Under the pieces are notes generated by a model. That model saw only the letters and a list, made by a program, of their open reading frames with translations, made no database searches and was not told the DNA's origin. From Actinopolyspora mortivallis DSM 44261 (GTDB lineage: Bacteria > Actinomycetota > Actinomycetes > Mycobacteriales > Pseudonocardiaceae): a stretch of 64,000 bases of DNA. The position numbers were made by a program, and so were the translations under genes. The stretch is taken from the NCBI RefSeq assembly GCF_000384035.1, contig NZ_KB913024.1:563317-627316 (forward strand). The letters run 5' to 3'. This document shows, piece by piece, positions 1 through 10,425 of the stretch; within the stretch, counting starts at the first letter, position 1; each line of letters starts with the position of its first letter.

Positions 1-955
<955 letters not shown>

Positions 956-1019
956 GCTCCCAGTCTGGCACCGCCGTGTTGGTCCGGGCGGAGTAGGGCC
1001 GTCGAGCGGTGGCGGGAAG

Positions 1020-2546
1020 CTACACCGAACCGGCCAGTCGCCCCTTGCCGCTGAGCATCGCCTGGTCGGCGGCCTCCAGCGTCGCCGACAGCCGCAGCGG
1101 TTCGCTCAGCTCGGCCCAGCCGATGGTGATCGACACCGGTGTTCCCGTGACCAGCGCCTCCCAGTCCCCGTCGGCGACCGCCCGGGCCAACCGGTTCCCG
1201 ATGTGCCGGGCCTCCTCCACGTCGGTGTGCGGCAGCACAGCGACGAACTCGTCCCCGCCGTAGCGCGCGACGAAGTCGCCCTTGCGCAGGGTGCGGGCGA
1301 GGATGGCCGCGACCCGTTGCAGCACCAGGTCGCCGGAGAGATGCCCGTAGACCGTGTTGACGGCCTTGAACCCGTCCAGGTCGATGACCCCCACGGCGGC
1401 GTGGATCCCGCTCTCGGAGAGGCGGGTGACGTACCTGTCGAAGTGTCTGCGGTTGGGCAGTCCGGTCAGGGAGTCGGTGAGCGCCTCGGAAGCGTACTGC
1501 TCCACCGTCCGGCGCAGCGCCTCGTGGTCGAGCTGGGCCCTGGTCCCGTCCACCAGTCCGTCCCTGAGCTGGCCCTGGTCCCGGGTGGCGATCCTGGTGG
1601 CCTCCCGGTCGGCCGCGTGGGCGGCGCGGTGGTCGTTCAGGGCGGCGTGGGCCAGCGCCCGGATGCGGGCGGACTCGGCCGCGCCGAGTGTGTACGGGTG
1701 GGGGGAGCGGTGTTCGATCCGTTTCAGCGCCTGCGCCGGGTCCCCCTCGGAGATGTCCCGGCACGCCGCCGCCAACAGCCGCAGGTCGGCGACCTCCCAG
1801 CCGTGTTCCTCGGCGGTGAACAGGATCGGGTCGAACTCGGCGGGCTCCCCCAGGGCCCGTAGCCGCACGGCCGCGTAGCCGTAGTAGTACTGCTCGGCGG
1901 GCCAGAACTCGTGCGGGTGGGCGCGCTCGGCCCAGGTCTCCAGCACCCGGCGCAGCATGGTGACACAGGAGTCGGTGTCGCCGTGGTGGTCCAGGGACAC
2001 GGCCCAGCGGACCGCGACCTCGGGGAGCGCGTGGTCACCGCTGGGCAGCCCGAGGAGCTGCCCGTCCTGGTAGCAGCGTTCGGCGATGGGTACCGCCTGG
2101 GCGTGGAAGCCCACGTAGGAGTAGGTCACGGCCAGGTCGTGGTGGGCGATGACCGTCTCCTCGGTGGGGCCCTGTTCCAGGTCGATCTCGCGTCCCGCCT
2201 GCACCAGGTGGCGCACGCAGCGTTCCAGCGAGTCGGGAGCGGCGATGATTCCGGCCAGGGCGTGCAGGTGTCCCCGCAGCACGGGGGCGTGTCCACCCTC
2301 GACGCTCTCGAAGGCCCGGTCCAGCACAGGCGGGCATTCCTCGGTGCGGCCGAGGTTGAACAACCTGCCGAGTTTGAGCACCAGGGCTCGGCACGTGACG
2401 AGAGGATCCTCGGATTCGGCGACGACGCTGTCGGCCACCTCGATGGCCCCCGCGTTGTCCCCGGTGCGGCTCAGCTCACGGATCCGCTCGAAGCGGTCCG
2501 TGAAATCCGATGCGGAGTCGACGTCCGTTCCCGGAACCTGCATCAC
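1020..2546 (-). CDS. Diguanylate cyclase (GGDEF) with helical-repeat N-terminal region
   Basis: A 508-residue cytoplasmic protein. Residues 1 to about 330 are alpha-helical and TPR-like, with many Ala/Leu/Glu-rich helices and no membrane segment. The C-terminal GGDEF domain starts around TDSLTGLPNRRHFDRY and carries an intact RYGGDEF signature near residues 426-433, so synthesis of cyclic di-GMP from two GTP is expected. There is no EAL domain, and no RxxD inhibitory site was recognised just before the signature. Start is GTG at 2546 or the adjoining ATG at 2543; a GGGGACAG stretch lies in front. In actinomycetes c-di-GMP commonly controls the switch from vegetative growth to development; the N-terminal repeats probably sense a partner protein. 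Confidence 0.88.
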   Translation of the reverse strand: MMQVPGTDVDSASDFTDRFERIRELSRTGDNAGAIEVADSVVAESEDPLVTCRALVLKLGRLFNLGRTEECPPVLDRAFESVEGGHAPVLRGHLHALAGIIAAPDSLERCVRHLVQAGREIDLEQGPTEETVIAHHDLAVTYSYVGFHAQAVPIAERCYQDGQLLGLPSGDHALPEVAVRWAVSLDHHGDTDSCVTMLRRVLETWAERAHPHEFWPAEQYYYGYAAVRLRALGEPAEFDPILFTAEEHGWEVADLRLLAAACRDISEGDPAQALKRIEHRSPHPYTLGAAESARIRALAHAALNDHRAAHAADREATRIATRDQGQLRDGLVDGTRAQLDHEALRRTVEQYASEALTDSLTGLPNRRHFDRYVTRLSESGIHAAVGVIDLDGFKAVNTVYGHLSGDLVLQRVAAILARTLRKGDFVARYGGDEFVAVLPHTDVEEARHIGNRLARAVADGDWEALVTGTPVSITIGWAELSEPLRLSATLEAADQAMLSGKGRLAGSV

Positions 2547-2850
2547 CTGTCCCCGCAGTGTTCAACCGGTGGCAACCGGCTGCTGTTGTCGCGTCACGAT
2601 AGTGCCATGCGAATGTGAAGGCAGTCACCAGCAGCTGTGCGGTCCGCGCCGGTGTTCTTCCCCCGGTCCCCCTGGTGGTTACCTCGAAGGACGGAACGCC
2701 ACACTCCCCACGGCCCGCCCGGGCGGACCGGGGCCGCGGATCCCGCGGGACGTACGACGGTGTCGCCGCCCGTGGGAGGGCGTGCTCCCGATCCGCCGTC
2801 GGGGAACCCGTCCGGGTGGTGACCTGGTCCGGGTCCGCCGCGAGGAGCTC
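2547..2850. other. Intergenic stretch between the GGDEF gene and fumC
   Basis: These 304 bases lie 5' of the GGDEF gene and 3' of the fumarase gene, both on the minus strand. They are GC-rich with several short self-complementary stretches (for example CCGCGG-ATC-CCGCGG near 2736-2750 and GGGAG/CTCCC near 2775-2790) that could form part of a terminator for fumC. I found no convincing coding frame, RNA gene or defined promoter. Confidence 0.35.
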
Positions 2851-4248
2851 TCAGCGCTCGGCGCGTGCCATGCTCAGCACGTCCAGGGCCGTGTCGAGCT
2901 GCTCCCTGGTCAGTTTGCCCGCTTCGACGTAGCCGCGTTCCAGCACCACGTCCCGGATGGTCTTGCGTTCCTTCAGCGCCTGCTTGGCCACGGAGGCGGC
3001 CTCCTCGTAGCCGATGTAGCGGTTGAGCGGGGTGACGATGGAGGGAGAGCCCTCGGCGTACTCCCGGGTGCGCTCGGTGTTGACCTCGACCCCGGCGAAG
3101 ACCTTCTCCGCGAGCAGCCTGGAGACGGCCGCCAGCAACCGGGCGGATTCGAGCACGTTCCTGGCGATCACGGGCAGGTTCACGTTCAACTGGAAGTTGC
3201 CCTGGGCGCCGGCGAAGGAGACGGCCGCGTCGTTGCCGACCACCTGGGCGACGACCTGCAGGGTGGCCTCGGGGATCACCGGGTTGACCTTGCCCGGCAT
3301 GATCGAGGAGCCGGGTTGCAGGTCGGGCAGGGCGAGTTCGGCCAGACCCGTGCGCGGACCGGAACCGAGCCAGCGCAGGTCGTTGGCGATCTTGTTGAGG
3401 CTCACGGCCACGGTGCGCAGGTTCCCGGAGGTCTCCACCACGCCGTCCTGGCTGGCCTGCGCCTCGAAGTGGTCGCGTGCCTCGGTCAGCGGCAGTTCGG
3501 TGACCCGGGCGAGCTCGGCCGAGACCGCAGCTCCGAACCCGACGGGGGCGTTGAGTCCAGAGCCCACGGCGGTGCCTCCGATGGGCAGTTCGCCGAGACG
3601 GTCGAGCCCGGAGCGCAGGCGTTCCACCCCGTAGCGCACCTGGGAGGCCCAGGCCCCGGCCTCCTGGCCGAGAGTGATCGGCACCGCGTCCATCAGGTGG
3701 GTGCGTCCCGACTTGACGGTCTCGCTCCACTCGGCGGCCCGACGCTCGATGGTCGCGGCCAACTGCTCCAGCGCGGGGATGGTGTCGGTGAGCACCGCCT
3801 CGGTGGCGGCCACGTGGATGGTGGTGGGGAAGGTGTCGTTGGAGGACTGGGAGGCGTTCACGTGGTCGTTCGGGTGAACCTCCCGTCCGAGGGAACGGGT
3901 GGCGAGGGTGGCGATGACCTCGTTGGCGTTCATGTTCGACGAGGTCCCGGAGCCGGTCTGGAACACGTCGATGGGGAAGTGGTCGTCGTGGTGACCGGCG
4001 GCCACCTCGTCGGCGGCGGTGGCGATGGCCTCGGCCATGTCCCGGTCCAGGACGCCGAACTCGCCGTTGACGCGGGCGGCGGCGGCCTTCAGCAGTCCCA
4101 GCGCCCGGATCTGGGCCCGCTCCAGCCCGTGGCCGGAGACGGGGAAGTTCTCCACGGCCCGCTGGGTCTGCGCGCGGTAGAGCGCTTCGGCGGGGACCCG
4201 GACCTCGCCCATCGTGTCGTGCTCGACGCGGTATTGCTGTTCACTCAT
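2851..4248 (-). CDS. fumC: Class II fumarate hydratase
   Basis: Interconverts fumarate and L-malate in the citric acid cycle; class II enzymes are cofactor-free homotetramers. The 465-residue product has the family's usual length. It begins [20 protein letters not shown] and carries the substrate segments [12 protein letters not shown] and [14 protein letters not shown], the [10 protein letters not shown] loop, and the superfamily signature [11 protein letters not shown] near residues 311-321. The ATG at 4248 was chosen because the reading frame open further upstream gives non-homologous sequence. The Shine-Dalgarno is weak. The neighbouring glpX and DUF4245 genes match the mycobacterial fum-glpX order, here separated by two protease genes and a flavoprotein gene. 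Confidence 0.96.
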   Translation of the reverse strand: MSEQQYRVEHDTMGEVRVPAEALYRAQTQRAVENFPVSGHGLERAQIRALGLLKAAAARVNGEFGVLDRDMAEAIATAADEVAAGHHDDHFPIDVFQTGSGTSSNMNANEVIATLATRSLGREVHPNDHVNASQSSNDTFPTTIHVAATEAVLTDTIPALEQLAATIERRAAEWSETVKSGRTHLMDAVPITLGQEAGAWASQVRYGVERLRSGLDRLGELPIGGTAVGSGLNAPVGFGAAVSAELARVTELPLTEARDHFEAQASQDGVVETSGNLRTVAVSLNKIANDLRWLGSGPRTGLAELALPDLQPGSSIMPGKVNPVIPEATLQVVAQVVGNDAAVSFAGAQGNFQLNVNLPVIARNVLESARLLAAVSRLLAEKVFAGVEVNTERTREYAEGSPSIVTPLNRYIGYEEAASVAKQALKERKTIRDVVLERGYVEAGKLTREQLDTALDVLSMARAER

Positions 4249-4400
4249 GCTCAGAGTGTGAACCGTGCCGGTGGAGCAGGTCAGTATGGGTTCGGCCACG
4301 TCGTCTCCGGCTGGGCTCGCGGGCTCGCGGGAGGACACGCACCGAGCCGCGACGGGTCGCTGTGGACGGTTCCGCCCGGTGCGTGCCCCGTGGAACGGCC

Positions 4401-5186
4401 TCAGCTGTTCGTGTGTGACAGGATCCACTCGCGGTAGGAGGTGGCGTCGGTGTAGATCGAGGGCGCGGTCCCGCAGACGGGTAGGGGGCTGCCGAGCCTG
4501 CTGGTGACCCCGATCAGTTTCCAGTCACCGGGCTCTCCCCGTAGTTGCGGACCGCCCGAGTCCCCGAAGCACGCGTTGGACAGCATCTTCTCGCTGCCCG
4601 TGCACAACTCGGTGGAGCCGTCGATGAATCCGAGGGTGCACTGGAGATCACTGACCAGGTTGGTCTCCAGCTGTTGCAGCTGTTCCGGAGGTTGACCGCA
4701 GCCCCGGGTGCGGCAGGTGAGCCCCCAGCCGATGATGCGTGTGGAGGTTCCCGTGGCACCGGGCCGGTCGGCTATCTCGACCGGCTGCCGGTCGACGGCG
4801 CGGCCCAGACCGAGCAGTGCGATGTCGCCCTGGGGCGAGTCCGTGGCGTAGTCCGGGTGTTGTTCGACGCTGTCCACGCCGACGACGGTCCCGCCGCTGG
4901 TGTGGTCGGAACTGCCGACGCGTAACCGGAGTTCGTCGGCGGCGACCCCCTCGACGCAGTGGGCGGCGGTGAGGGCCCACCGCTCGTCCACGAGAGAGGC
5001 TCCGCAGCGGTGGTTGCCGTTCTGTTGCAGCGAGGCCATCCACTCGTAGGACTCGGTGGCCTGGTCACCACCCACGATCATCGTGTTCTGGTCGTCGGGC
5101 GGAGGATCGGCGGTGGCGGCCGGTGTCACGCCCAGGGCCATCGCCAGGGCGGCGAACCCACCCACCAGCATGGCGGTTTTTCGCAC
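4401..5186 (-). CDS. Secreted S1-family (chymotrypsin-fold) serine protease
   Basis: A 261-residue secreted endopeptidase. A Sec signal peptide (RK, then a hydrophobic run, cleavage near ATA-D at residue 27) precedes a short propeptide and the activation sequence IVGG at 37-40. The catalytic triad is His76 (TAAHC), Asp121 (GDIALL) and Ser210 (GDSGGP). The residue two before the S1-pocket cysteine (trypsin Asp189 position) is Asn204, so trypsin-type Arg/Lys preference is unlikely. GTG at 5186 is preferred over the GTG at 5222 because CGGAGAGC lies at the right distance and the signal peptide then begins properly. It is a paralogue of the protease at 6496-7272. Confidence 0.92.
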   Translation of the reverse strand: MRKTAMLVGGFAALAMALGVTPAATADPPPDDQNTMIVGGDQATESYEWMASLQQNGNHRCGASLVDERWALTAAHCVEGVAADELRLRVGSSDHTSGGTVVGVDSVEQHPDYATDSPQGDIALLGLGRAVDRQPVEIADRPGATGTSTRIIGWGLTCRTRGCGQPPEQLQQLETNLVSDLQCTLGFIDGSTELCTGSEKMLSNACFGDSGGPQLRGEPGDWKLIGVTSRLGSPLPVCGTAPSIYTDATSYREWILSHTNS

Positions 5187-5395
5187 GGTGCTCTCCGTTT
5201 CGCTGCCGGTGATCGATTTCACGGCAACGTAGGATCATTGTTACTCGCGAGGTACCGCCGAACGCCGCATGGTATTAGCCCTTTCGGAGCAGTGTTGTTT
5301 CGGCGCACGGGGGATCACCTCGACGTGGTTACGCACCGTGGGGAAGCGGTATAGGGTGTGGGGAGATGTCCCTCGCGCCTCGTGGAGGGGTGTGG

Positions 5396-6397
5396 ATGAC
5401 TGCCGACACGGCAACGCAGGAACGGGACCCGGTCGAGGTCGACGTGCTGATCGTCGGGGCGGGCCCCACCGGCCTCTACGCCGCCTACTACGCCGGCTTC
5501 CGCGGGTTGTCCTCCGCCCTGGTGGACTCGCTGCCCGAACCGGGTGGTCAGGTGACGGCGATGTACCCGGAGAAGCGGATCTTCGACGTGGCCGGCTTTC
5601 CCGAGGTGCGTGGACGGGATCTGATCGCGGGGCTGGTGGAGCAGGCCGCCTACTACGAGCCGCGCTACCTGCTGGGGCGCTACGCCACCGGGTTGACCGA
5701 GCGGGAGGAAGGGCTGCTGGTCGAACTCGGGGACGCGACCACGGTGCACGCGGGGGCGATGCTGATCACGGCGGGGATCGGGGAGTTCACCCCGCGCCCG
5801 TTGCCCGCCGCCGACGGGTGGCTCGACCGGGGGGTGGTGCACTTCATCCCCGAACTGGATGACCACAGTGGACACGACGTGGTCGTGGTCGGCGGCGGTG
5901 ACTCCGCCTTCGACTGGGCGCTCGCCCTGCATCCGGTGGCCAACAGCGTCACCCTGGTGCACCGCAGGGCGCGTTTCCGGGCCCAGGAGGGGCTCATCCG
6001 CGAGGTGGAACGGCTCGGTGTCCCGATGATCACCGAGGCCGAGGTGGCCGAGATCCGTGGTGACCAGTACCGGGTGCGGGAGGTGGACGTCGAGACGGCA
6101 CGGGGCCGGAGGACACTACCGGCCCAGACCGTGGTGGCCGCGCTCGGTTTCACCGCCGACCTGGGGCCGATCGAGCACTGGGGACTCGAACTGGACAAGC
6201 GTTCGATCGTGGTGGACACCACGATGCGTACGGCGCGTGAGCGGGTCTACGCCGCCGGCGACATCGTCTCCTATCCGGGCAAGGTCAAACTCATCTCCAC
6301 CGGCTTCGGCGAGGCGGCCACCGCCGTGAACAACATCGCGGTGGAACTGGATCCCCGGGCGAGGTTGTTCCCCGGACACTCCACGAACCTCGGTTGA
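5396..6397 (+). CDS. Ferredoxin--NADP(+) reductase, thioredoxin-reductase-like type
   Basis: A 333-residue soluble flavoprotein. FAD-binding GAGPTG is at residues 21-26 and the second dinucleotide fold GGGDSA is near 166-171. The overall layout is that of bacterial TrxR-like ferredoxin/flavodoxin-NADP+ reductases, because the redox-active CxxC of true thioredoxin reductases is absent. It moves electrons between NADPH and ferredoxin or flavodoxin. The C-terminal FAD motif includes VYAAGDIVSYPGKVKLISTGFGEA. The ATG at 5396, preceded by GGAGGGG at 5 nt, is favoured over the ATG at 5366, whose purine run directly abuts the codon. It lies alone between two divergent or convergent protease genes. 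Confidence 0.9.
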   Translation: MTADTATQERDPVEVDVLIVGAGPTGLYAAYYAGFRGLSSALVDSLPEPGGQVTAMYPEKRIFDVAGFPEVRGRDLIAGLVEQAAYYEPRYLLGRYATGLTEREEGLLVELGDATTVHAGAMLITAGIGEFTPRPLPAADGWLDRGVVHFIPELDDHSGHDVVVVGGGDSAFDWALALHPVANSVTLVHRRARFRAQEGLIREVERLGVPMITEAEVAEIRGDQYRVREVDVETARGRRTLPAQTVVAALGFTADLGPIEHWGLELDKRSIVVDTTMRTARERVYAAGDIVSYPGKVKLISTGFGEAATAVNNIAVELDPRARLFPGHSTNLG

Positions 6398-6438
6398 GTG
6401 TCCCTTTTCGACGGGGTGCCCGGCGACTTTCGCGACAG

Positions 6439-6474
6439 ACCGGTGTGGCCGCCGGAGACGGCGACCACACCGGT
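6439..6474. terminator. Bidirectional hairpin between convergent genes
   Basis: A strong stem-loop: ACCGGTGTGG pairs with CCACACCGGT, then after a one-base mismatch CGCCG pairs with CGGCG around a GAGA tetraloop. It sits in the 98-nt gap where the ferredoxin reductase (plus) and the protease (minus) genes end face to face, so it probably terminates both. No U-tract follows, as is common in high-GC actinobacteria. Confidence 0.75.
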
Positions 6475-6495
6475 GGGAAGTGCGGGCTCGGGTCC

Positions 6496-7272
6496 TCACC
6501 AGGGCCAGGGCCAGCCGCCGCCTCCGTCGTCCCCGGAGGTCTGCTGCTCGATCCAGTCGGAGTGGGCGGTGACGTCGGTGTAGATGGAGGGTGCCGTGGC
6601 GCACAACGGGCTGTTGTTACCGGCACGGCTGGTCGCGCCGATCAGCTTCCAGTCCCCTCGGGAGCCCTTGATCTGCGGTCCTCCCGAGTCGCCGTAGCAG
6701 GCGCCGGAGTCGTTGCCGGGATTGTTCGTGCAGATCTCGTTGGCGCCGTCGATCCCGGAGCACTCCCGGTCGGGCACGATCGAGGTGTCCAGTTCCTGGA
6801 GCGTGCGCGGGGCACCGCAGCCGCCACGTTCGGGGCAGGTCTGTCCCCAGCCGATGATGCGGGTGCTGGTGCCCACCGCCCCGGCCTCGGAGGCGATGTC
6901 GATCGGCTGGGCGTTCACCTGCCTGCCGAGACGCAGCACGGCGAGGTCACTGCTCGGGTGGGGGATCACCTCGGTGACGGTGGCCTGTTCCCCACCGCTG
7001 GCGCGGTCGTTGCTGCCGATCCGCACCGAGTAGTTGCCGCCGCCCCGGACACAGTGAGCGGCGGTGACCACCCAGTCCGACTCGATCAGCGAGGCACCGC
7101 AGAGGTGGCTGCCGCCCGACTGTAAGGAGGTCATGAACGAGTACTGCTGGGTCGCGTCGTGGCCGCCGACGATCATCGGTTCCGGTTCGTCGGCGGCGTT
7201 CGCCGGCGCGGTCATGCCGAGCGCGGCGAAGAAGGCGGTGAACACACCCACCACACAGGAGCGTTTGCGCAT
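6496..7272 (-). CDS. Secreted S1-family serine protease (second paralogue)
   Basis: A 258-residue secreted protease. The signal peptide MRKRSCVVGVFTAFFAALG ends near ANA-A (residue 27), followed by IVGG at 34-37. Triad residues are His73, Asp109 and Ser196 (GDSGGP). The position equivalent to trypsin Asp189 is Gly190, so it should prefer uncharged P1 side chains. The C-terminus carries a Gly/Trp/Pro-rich tail after residue 247 that its paralogue at 4401-5186 lacks. ATG at 7272 is preceded by GGAAGGGA. The two paralogues share the [21 protein letters not shown] and DWKLIG segments and flank the ferredoxin reductase gene, suggesting an old local duplication. Confidence 0.92.
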   Translation of the reverse strand: MRKRSCVVGVFTAFFAALGMTAPANAADEPEPMIVGGHDATQQYSFMTSLQSGGSHLCGASLIESDWVVTAAHCVRGGGNYSVRIGSNDRASGGEQATVTEVIPHPSSDLAVLRLGRQVNAQPIDIASEAGAVGTSTRIIGWGQTCPERGGCGAPRTLQELDTSIVPDRECSGIDGANEICTNNPGNDSGACYGDSGGPQIKGSRGDWKLIGATSRAGNNSPLCATAPSIYTDVTAHSDWIEQQTSGDDGGGGWPWPW

Positions 7273-7574
7273 GTCGTGGTCCCTTCCGTTCCTTCCGGTC
7301 TCGTGACCCGGTTGGGAGCGGAAGGTAGGGGTGGGTGAGCGGGGTCCGGTACCGGCGAACGGCGGGACACGGATCGAACGAAAGTATGTTTCACGTTTTT
7401 CCCGGGGGTGGCGGCCACGGGACCCCACGGACGCCGGGTGCGGGAGTCGACACCTCGCCGGCAACGGCGCGACCCGCCAGTCGGTCGCGGCGGGACACCC
7501 GACTCACGCACCCCGAACAGCCCGGTCCGCGCGGGACCGGGCACCCGAGCCGCCACGACACCCGGAAAGGTCCC
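7273..7574. other. Intergenic stretch upstream of the second protease
   Basis: 302 bases between the protease start and the end of glpX, both on the minus strand. An AT-richer patch near 7376-7400 is the likeliest place for the protease promoter, but I cannot assign -35/-10 boxes with confidence. No coding frame or RNA gene is apparent. Confidence 0.3.
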
Positions 7575-8636
7575 TCAGGGCAGCAGACCGTACCGACTGG
7601 TCGGGGCGTCGCCCGTGAAGTCCAGATCCGCGTACTCGTTGAGCTTGCCCAGCTTGTGCGCTCCCTCGATGGAGCGAACCGTTCCCGACTTCGACCGCAT
7701 CATCAGCGAGTGCGTGGTGCACCTGTTCGCCCGGTAGTGCACCCCGCGCAGCAGCGCCCCGTCGGTGATCCCCGTGGCACAGAAGAACACGTTCTCCCCG
7801 TTCACCAGATCCGAGGTCGTCAGCACCCGGTCCGGGTCGTGACCGGCTTCGCGGACCTTCTCCCGCTCGGCGTCGTCCTTCGGCCACAACCGGGCCTGCA
7901 ACTCGCCGTCCATGCACTTCAGCGCGCAGGCGGTGATGATCCCCTCCGGGGTACCGCCGATCCCCATCAGCATGTCCACGCCACTGTCCGGCCTGGCCGC
8001 GGCGATCGCACCGGCCACGTCCCCGTCCGAGATGAACTGCACCCGGGCCCCGGCCCCCCGGATCTCGGAGACCAGCTGCTCGTGCCGGGAACGGTCCAGC
8101 ACACAGACGGTGACGTCGGAGACCTCGACCTGCTTGGCCTTGGCCACACGACGGATGTTCTCCGCGACCGGAGCGGTGATGTCGACCATCCCGGCGGACT
8201 CCGGGCCCACGGCGAGCTTGTCCATGTAGAACACGGCCGACGGGTCGAACATGGCGTGGCGTTCGGCCACGGCCAACACCGCCAACGAGTTCGGCATCCC
8301 CTTGCTCAACAGCGTGGTTCCGTCGATCGGATCCACGGCGACGTCGCACTCGGGACCGTGGTGGTTACCGACCTCCTCGCCGTTGTACAGCATGGGGGCC
8401 TCGTCCTTCTCGCCCTCCCCGATCACGACCACACCGCGCATCGCCACGGTGCTGATCAGTTTGCGCATGGCCTCCACGGCGGCGGCGTCGCCGGAGTTCT
8501 TGTCCCCGCGCCCCACCCAGCGTCCGGCCGCCATGGCGGCGGCCTCGGTCACGCGCACCAGGTCCATCGCGAGGTTGCGGTCGGGAGCCTCGGGGCCGCG
8601 AGCGCCCTCGTGGATGTCGGTCTCGGATGCGTTCAT
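7575..8636 (-). CDS. glpX: Class II fructose-1,6-bisphosphatase
   Basis: Hydrolyses fructose 1,6-bisphosphate to fructose 6-phosphate in gluconeogenesis; the GlpX class is the usual actinobacterial FBPase. The 353-residue product shows the metal/phosphate motifs [11 protein letters not shown] near 73-83 and [10 protein letters not shown] at 101-110, then GDVAGAI and [12 protein letters not shown] at 8636 has GGGAGG at 5 nt. The reading frame stays open well upstream, but that part resembles no GlpX sequence. It is divergent from the DUF4245 gene, with a 220-nt shared regulatory region. Confidence 0.96.
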   Translation of the reverse strand: MNASETDIHEGARGPEAPDRNLAMDLVRVTEAAAMAAGRWVGRGDKNSGDAAAVEAMRKLISTVAMRGVVVIGEGEKDEAPMLYNGEEVGNHHGPECDVAVDPIDGTTLLSKGMPNSLAVLAVAERHAMFDPSAVFYMDKLAVGPESAGMVDITAPVAENIRRVAKAKQVEVSDVTVCVLDRSRHEQLVSEIRGAGARVQFISDGDVAGAIAAARPDSGVDMLMGIGGTPEGIITACALKCMDGELQARLWPKDDAEREKVREAGHDPDRVLTTSDLVNGENVFFCATGITDGALLRGVHYRANRCTTHSLMMRSKSGTVRSIEGAHKLGKLNEYADLDFTGDAPTSRYGLLP

Positions 8637-8750
8637 GGTGCCTCCCGTAAGCGCGATACTGGCTCGCCGGCTCGTTCGTGTCCGAATGCTCCGGTCGTGG
8701 TGGGCGAGGACCCGGTACGGCACACAACCGCACACCACGTCCGTGACGTG

Positions 8751-8768
8751 CGGATCTTCGCAGATCCG
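8751..8768. promoter_or_regulatory. Perfect inverted repeat in the glpX/DUF4245 divergent promoter region
   Basis: CGGATCT-TCGC-AGATCCG, a 7-bp perfect inverted repeat about 115 nt upstream of glpX and 89 nt upstream of the DUF4245 gene. Its position between divergent genes suits a repressor operator or a cruciform; no regulator is identified. Confidence 0.35.
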
Positions 8769-8856
8769 AATCCTTTCGGTTTCCACGAAGTGGCGCAGCC
8801 CACTGGGGTGCGGACCGAACCGGGTGCGTCGTTCCTCTGCGGGGACAGGTGAGAGC

Positions 8857-9480
8857 ATGCGAGGCGTGGCTGAACAGCGCAACCAGGGGGCGGCAGACGA
8901 GGGGGCGAACGGTTCCACCGGGGCGGCCCCGCGCAGTGTTCGGGCCATGCTGTTCGCGATGCTGCCGCTGGTGCTCGTCGTGCTCGGGATCGCGGGACTG
9001 ACCGGTCGGTGCTCGCTCAGCCCGGTCGGCCCTCCGGTGAACGACCCGGAAACGGCTCCCACCGTGAACGTCTCCGTCGAACTCGACGCGGCTGCCGCCG
9101 ACGTGGGGTTCCCCGTGGTACGACCCCGGCCACCGGAGGGATGGCGGGCCAACTCGGCCGAAGTCGCCCGAGTGACGGAACAGCACAGTGCCGTGCGCGT
9201 CGGATGGCTGACCCAGCGGACGCACTACCTCCGGCTGTCGCAGTCCGCCGCGGACGAGGCCGATCTGGTGGCCTTCGAGACCGAGCGGGAACCCCGCGCA
9301 CGCGGCACGGTGCACGCGGCCGGAACGCGGTGGGTGGTCTACGACAGCATCCGCTCCGAGGTCGCCTGGGTGACCGACCACGACGGGGTCCGGATGCTGA
9401 TCACCGGCAACGGCACCGAGCAGGAGTTCCGTGTGCTGGCCGAGGCCGCCCTGCGGGCGGAGCCGGTCCAGCCCGAGTGA
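8857..9480 (+). CDS. DUF4245 membrane-anchored protein
   Basis: A 207-residue protein with a short cytoplasmic N-terminus, one transmembrane helix at about residues 31-50 ([20 protein letters not shown]) and an exported domain of about 150 residues. The pattern is that of DUF4245, a family of unknown function encoded next to glpX across mycobacteria and relatives (Rv1100 position). Conserved-looking segments are [13 protein letters not shown] and VGWLT. The ATG at 8857 has only a weak GGTGAGAG in front; a GTG three codons on is an alternative. Confidence 0.8.
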   Translation: MRGVAEQRNQGAADEGANGSTGAAPRSVRAMLFAMLPLVLVVLGIAGLTGRCSLSPVGPPVNDPETAPTVNVSVELDAAAADVGFPVVRPRPPEGWRANSAEVARVTEQHSAVRVGWLTQRTHYLRLSQSAADEADLVAFETEREPRARGTVHAAGTRWVVYDSIRSEVAWVTDHDGVRMLITGNGTEQEFRVLAEAALRAEPVQPE

Positions 9481-9568
9481 GGCCCCTCGTCAGCGTGCGG
9501 CACCCGCCGGGCGGGGAGACCGCCGGTGGCCCCGTTCGCGGTGTCGGGAGGGCGGAGAAACGGCGGAC

Positions 9569-9865
9569 TCACTCCCGCTCGGAGTCCTCCCGCTGCTCCA
9601 CCGAGGCCAGCGCACGGTCCACTCGCTCACGCGCCCCCGCCAGCCTGCGTTCGCACACCGCGGCCAGTGCCTCACCCCGTTCCCAGAGCGCCAGCGACTC
9701 CTCCAACGAGAGACCGCCCGCCTCCAGTCTGCGCACCACCTCGGCCAGTTCGTCCCGGGCCCGCTCGTAGCCGAGGTCGGCGACGTCGGGGTGGTCCGCC
9801 TCGGGGTCGACGCCCCCCTCCGCTCCCGTTCCGGGGGTGCTGTCCTCGGGTTGTTCGCTGCTCAC
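9569..9865 (-). CDS. xseB: Exodeoxyribonuclease VII small subunit
   Basis: The 98-residue small subunit binds XseA to form exonuclease VII, which degrades single-stranded DNA. Residues 1-30 are an acidic disordered lead. The coiled-coil core reads GYERARDELAEVVRRLEAGG and LSLEESLALWERGEALAAVCE, which are hallmark XseB segments. GTG at 9865 is preceded by AGGCGG. It is the last gene of a minus-strand unit xseA - unknown gene (9879-10307) - xseB, only 13 nt after the unknown gene's stop. Confidence 0.93.
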   Translation of the reverse strand: MSSEQPEDSTPGTGAEGGVDPEADHPDVADLGYERARDELAEVVRRLEAGGLSLEESLALWERGEALAAVCERRLAGARERVDRALASVEQREDSERE

Positions 9866-9878
9866 TGTCCGGCCGCCT

Positions 9879-10307
9879 TTATCGGGGAGAACTTTCCGGC
9901 TCGCGTCGTACGGACACCACGGCGGTGGCGACGGCCTGGTCGTAGCCGACGAACGCCTCGGCGAACTCCGCGCCGTCACCCTCCCGCACCGCGTCGTTGA
10001 TCCGTAGCTGCGCCTCGGCAACCCTACGCCGGTATCCGTTTCCCCGTTCGGTCCACCAACCGTTGCCCACGTACCGCGCGGTCGCCTCGGCGAGGGCGCT
10101 GAGCTGTCTCGGCAGCGCGCGCCGTTCCGGAGGATGACACCCACCGAGCAGGGCGGCCCAGCACCCCGCCGCCGCCGTGTCGGCCTCCTCCGCCCTGCGA
10201 CGTACCAGGCGGGCTCCGTCGTCGGAGGGCCCCGATCCGGTGCTCGCCGAGACGGTCACGGCGACGGTGAGCGGGAGAAAGGTGGGCTGTCGCCCGTGAT
10301 TCAGCAC
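9879..10307 (-). CDS. Hypothetical protein inserted between xseA and xseB
   Basis: 142 residues from a GTG at 10307 with an excellent AGGAGG six nt upstream, which strongly supports translation. I do not recognise the family. The first about 20 residues (LNHGRQPTFLPLTVAVTVSAS) are mildly hydrophobic, the middle is helical and Arg/Ala-rich, and the C-terminal half includes YVGNGWWTERGNGYRRRVAEA and an acidic helix ending in SVRREPESS. With xseA ending 118 nt upstream and xseB starting 13 nt downstream it is very probably co-transcribed with them. It might be a small helical partner of DNA metabolism, but that is only a guess from position. Confidence 0.6.
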   Translation of the reverse strand: MLNHGRQPTFLPLTVAVTVSASTGSGPSDDGARLVRRRAEEADTAAAGCWAALLGGCHPPERRALPRQLSALAEATARYVGNGWWTERGNGYRRRVAEAQLRINDAVREGDGAEFAEAFVGYDQAVATAVVSVRREPESSPR

Positions 10308-10425
10308 CGCACACCTCCTTGGGAGCTCGATTCGCCCGGGCGCCGTCGCCGGTCGCGCCGCGCCACGACGTGACCCGTTCGTGCCCGCTGCCACGACGGG
10401 CGGGCCGCCGGGCGCGAACGGTGGG

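Noticed and set aside
2149-4437. 762-codon plus-strand frame over fumC
   Set aside because: Antisense to fumarase; no plausible protein family.
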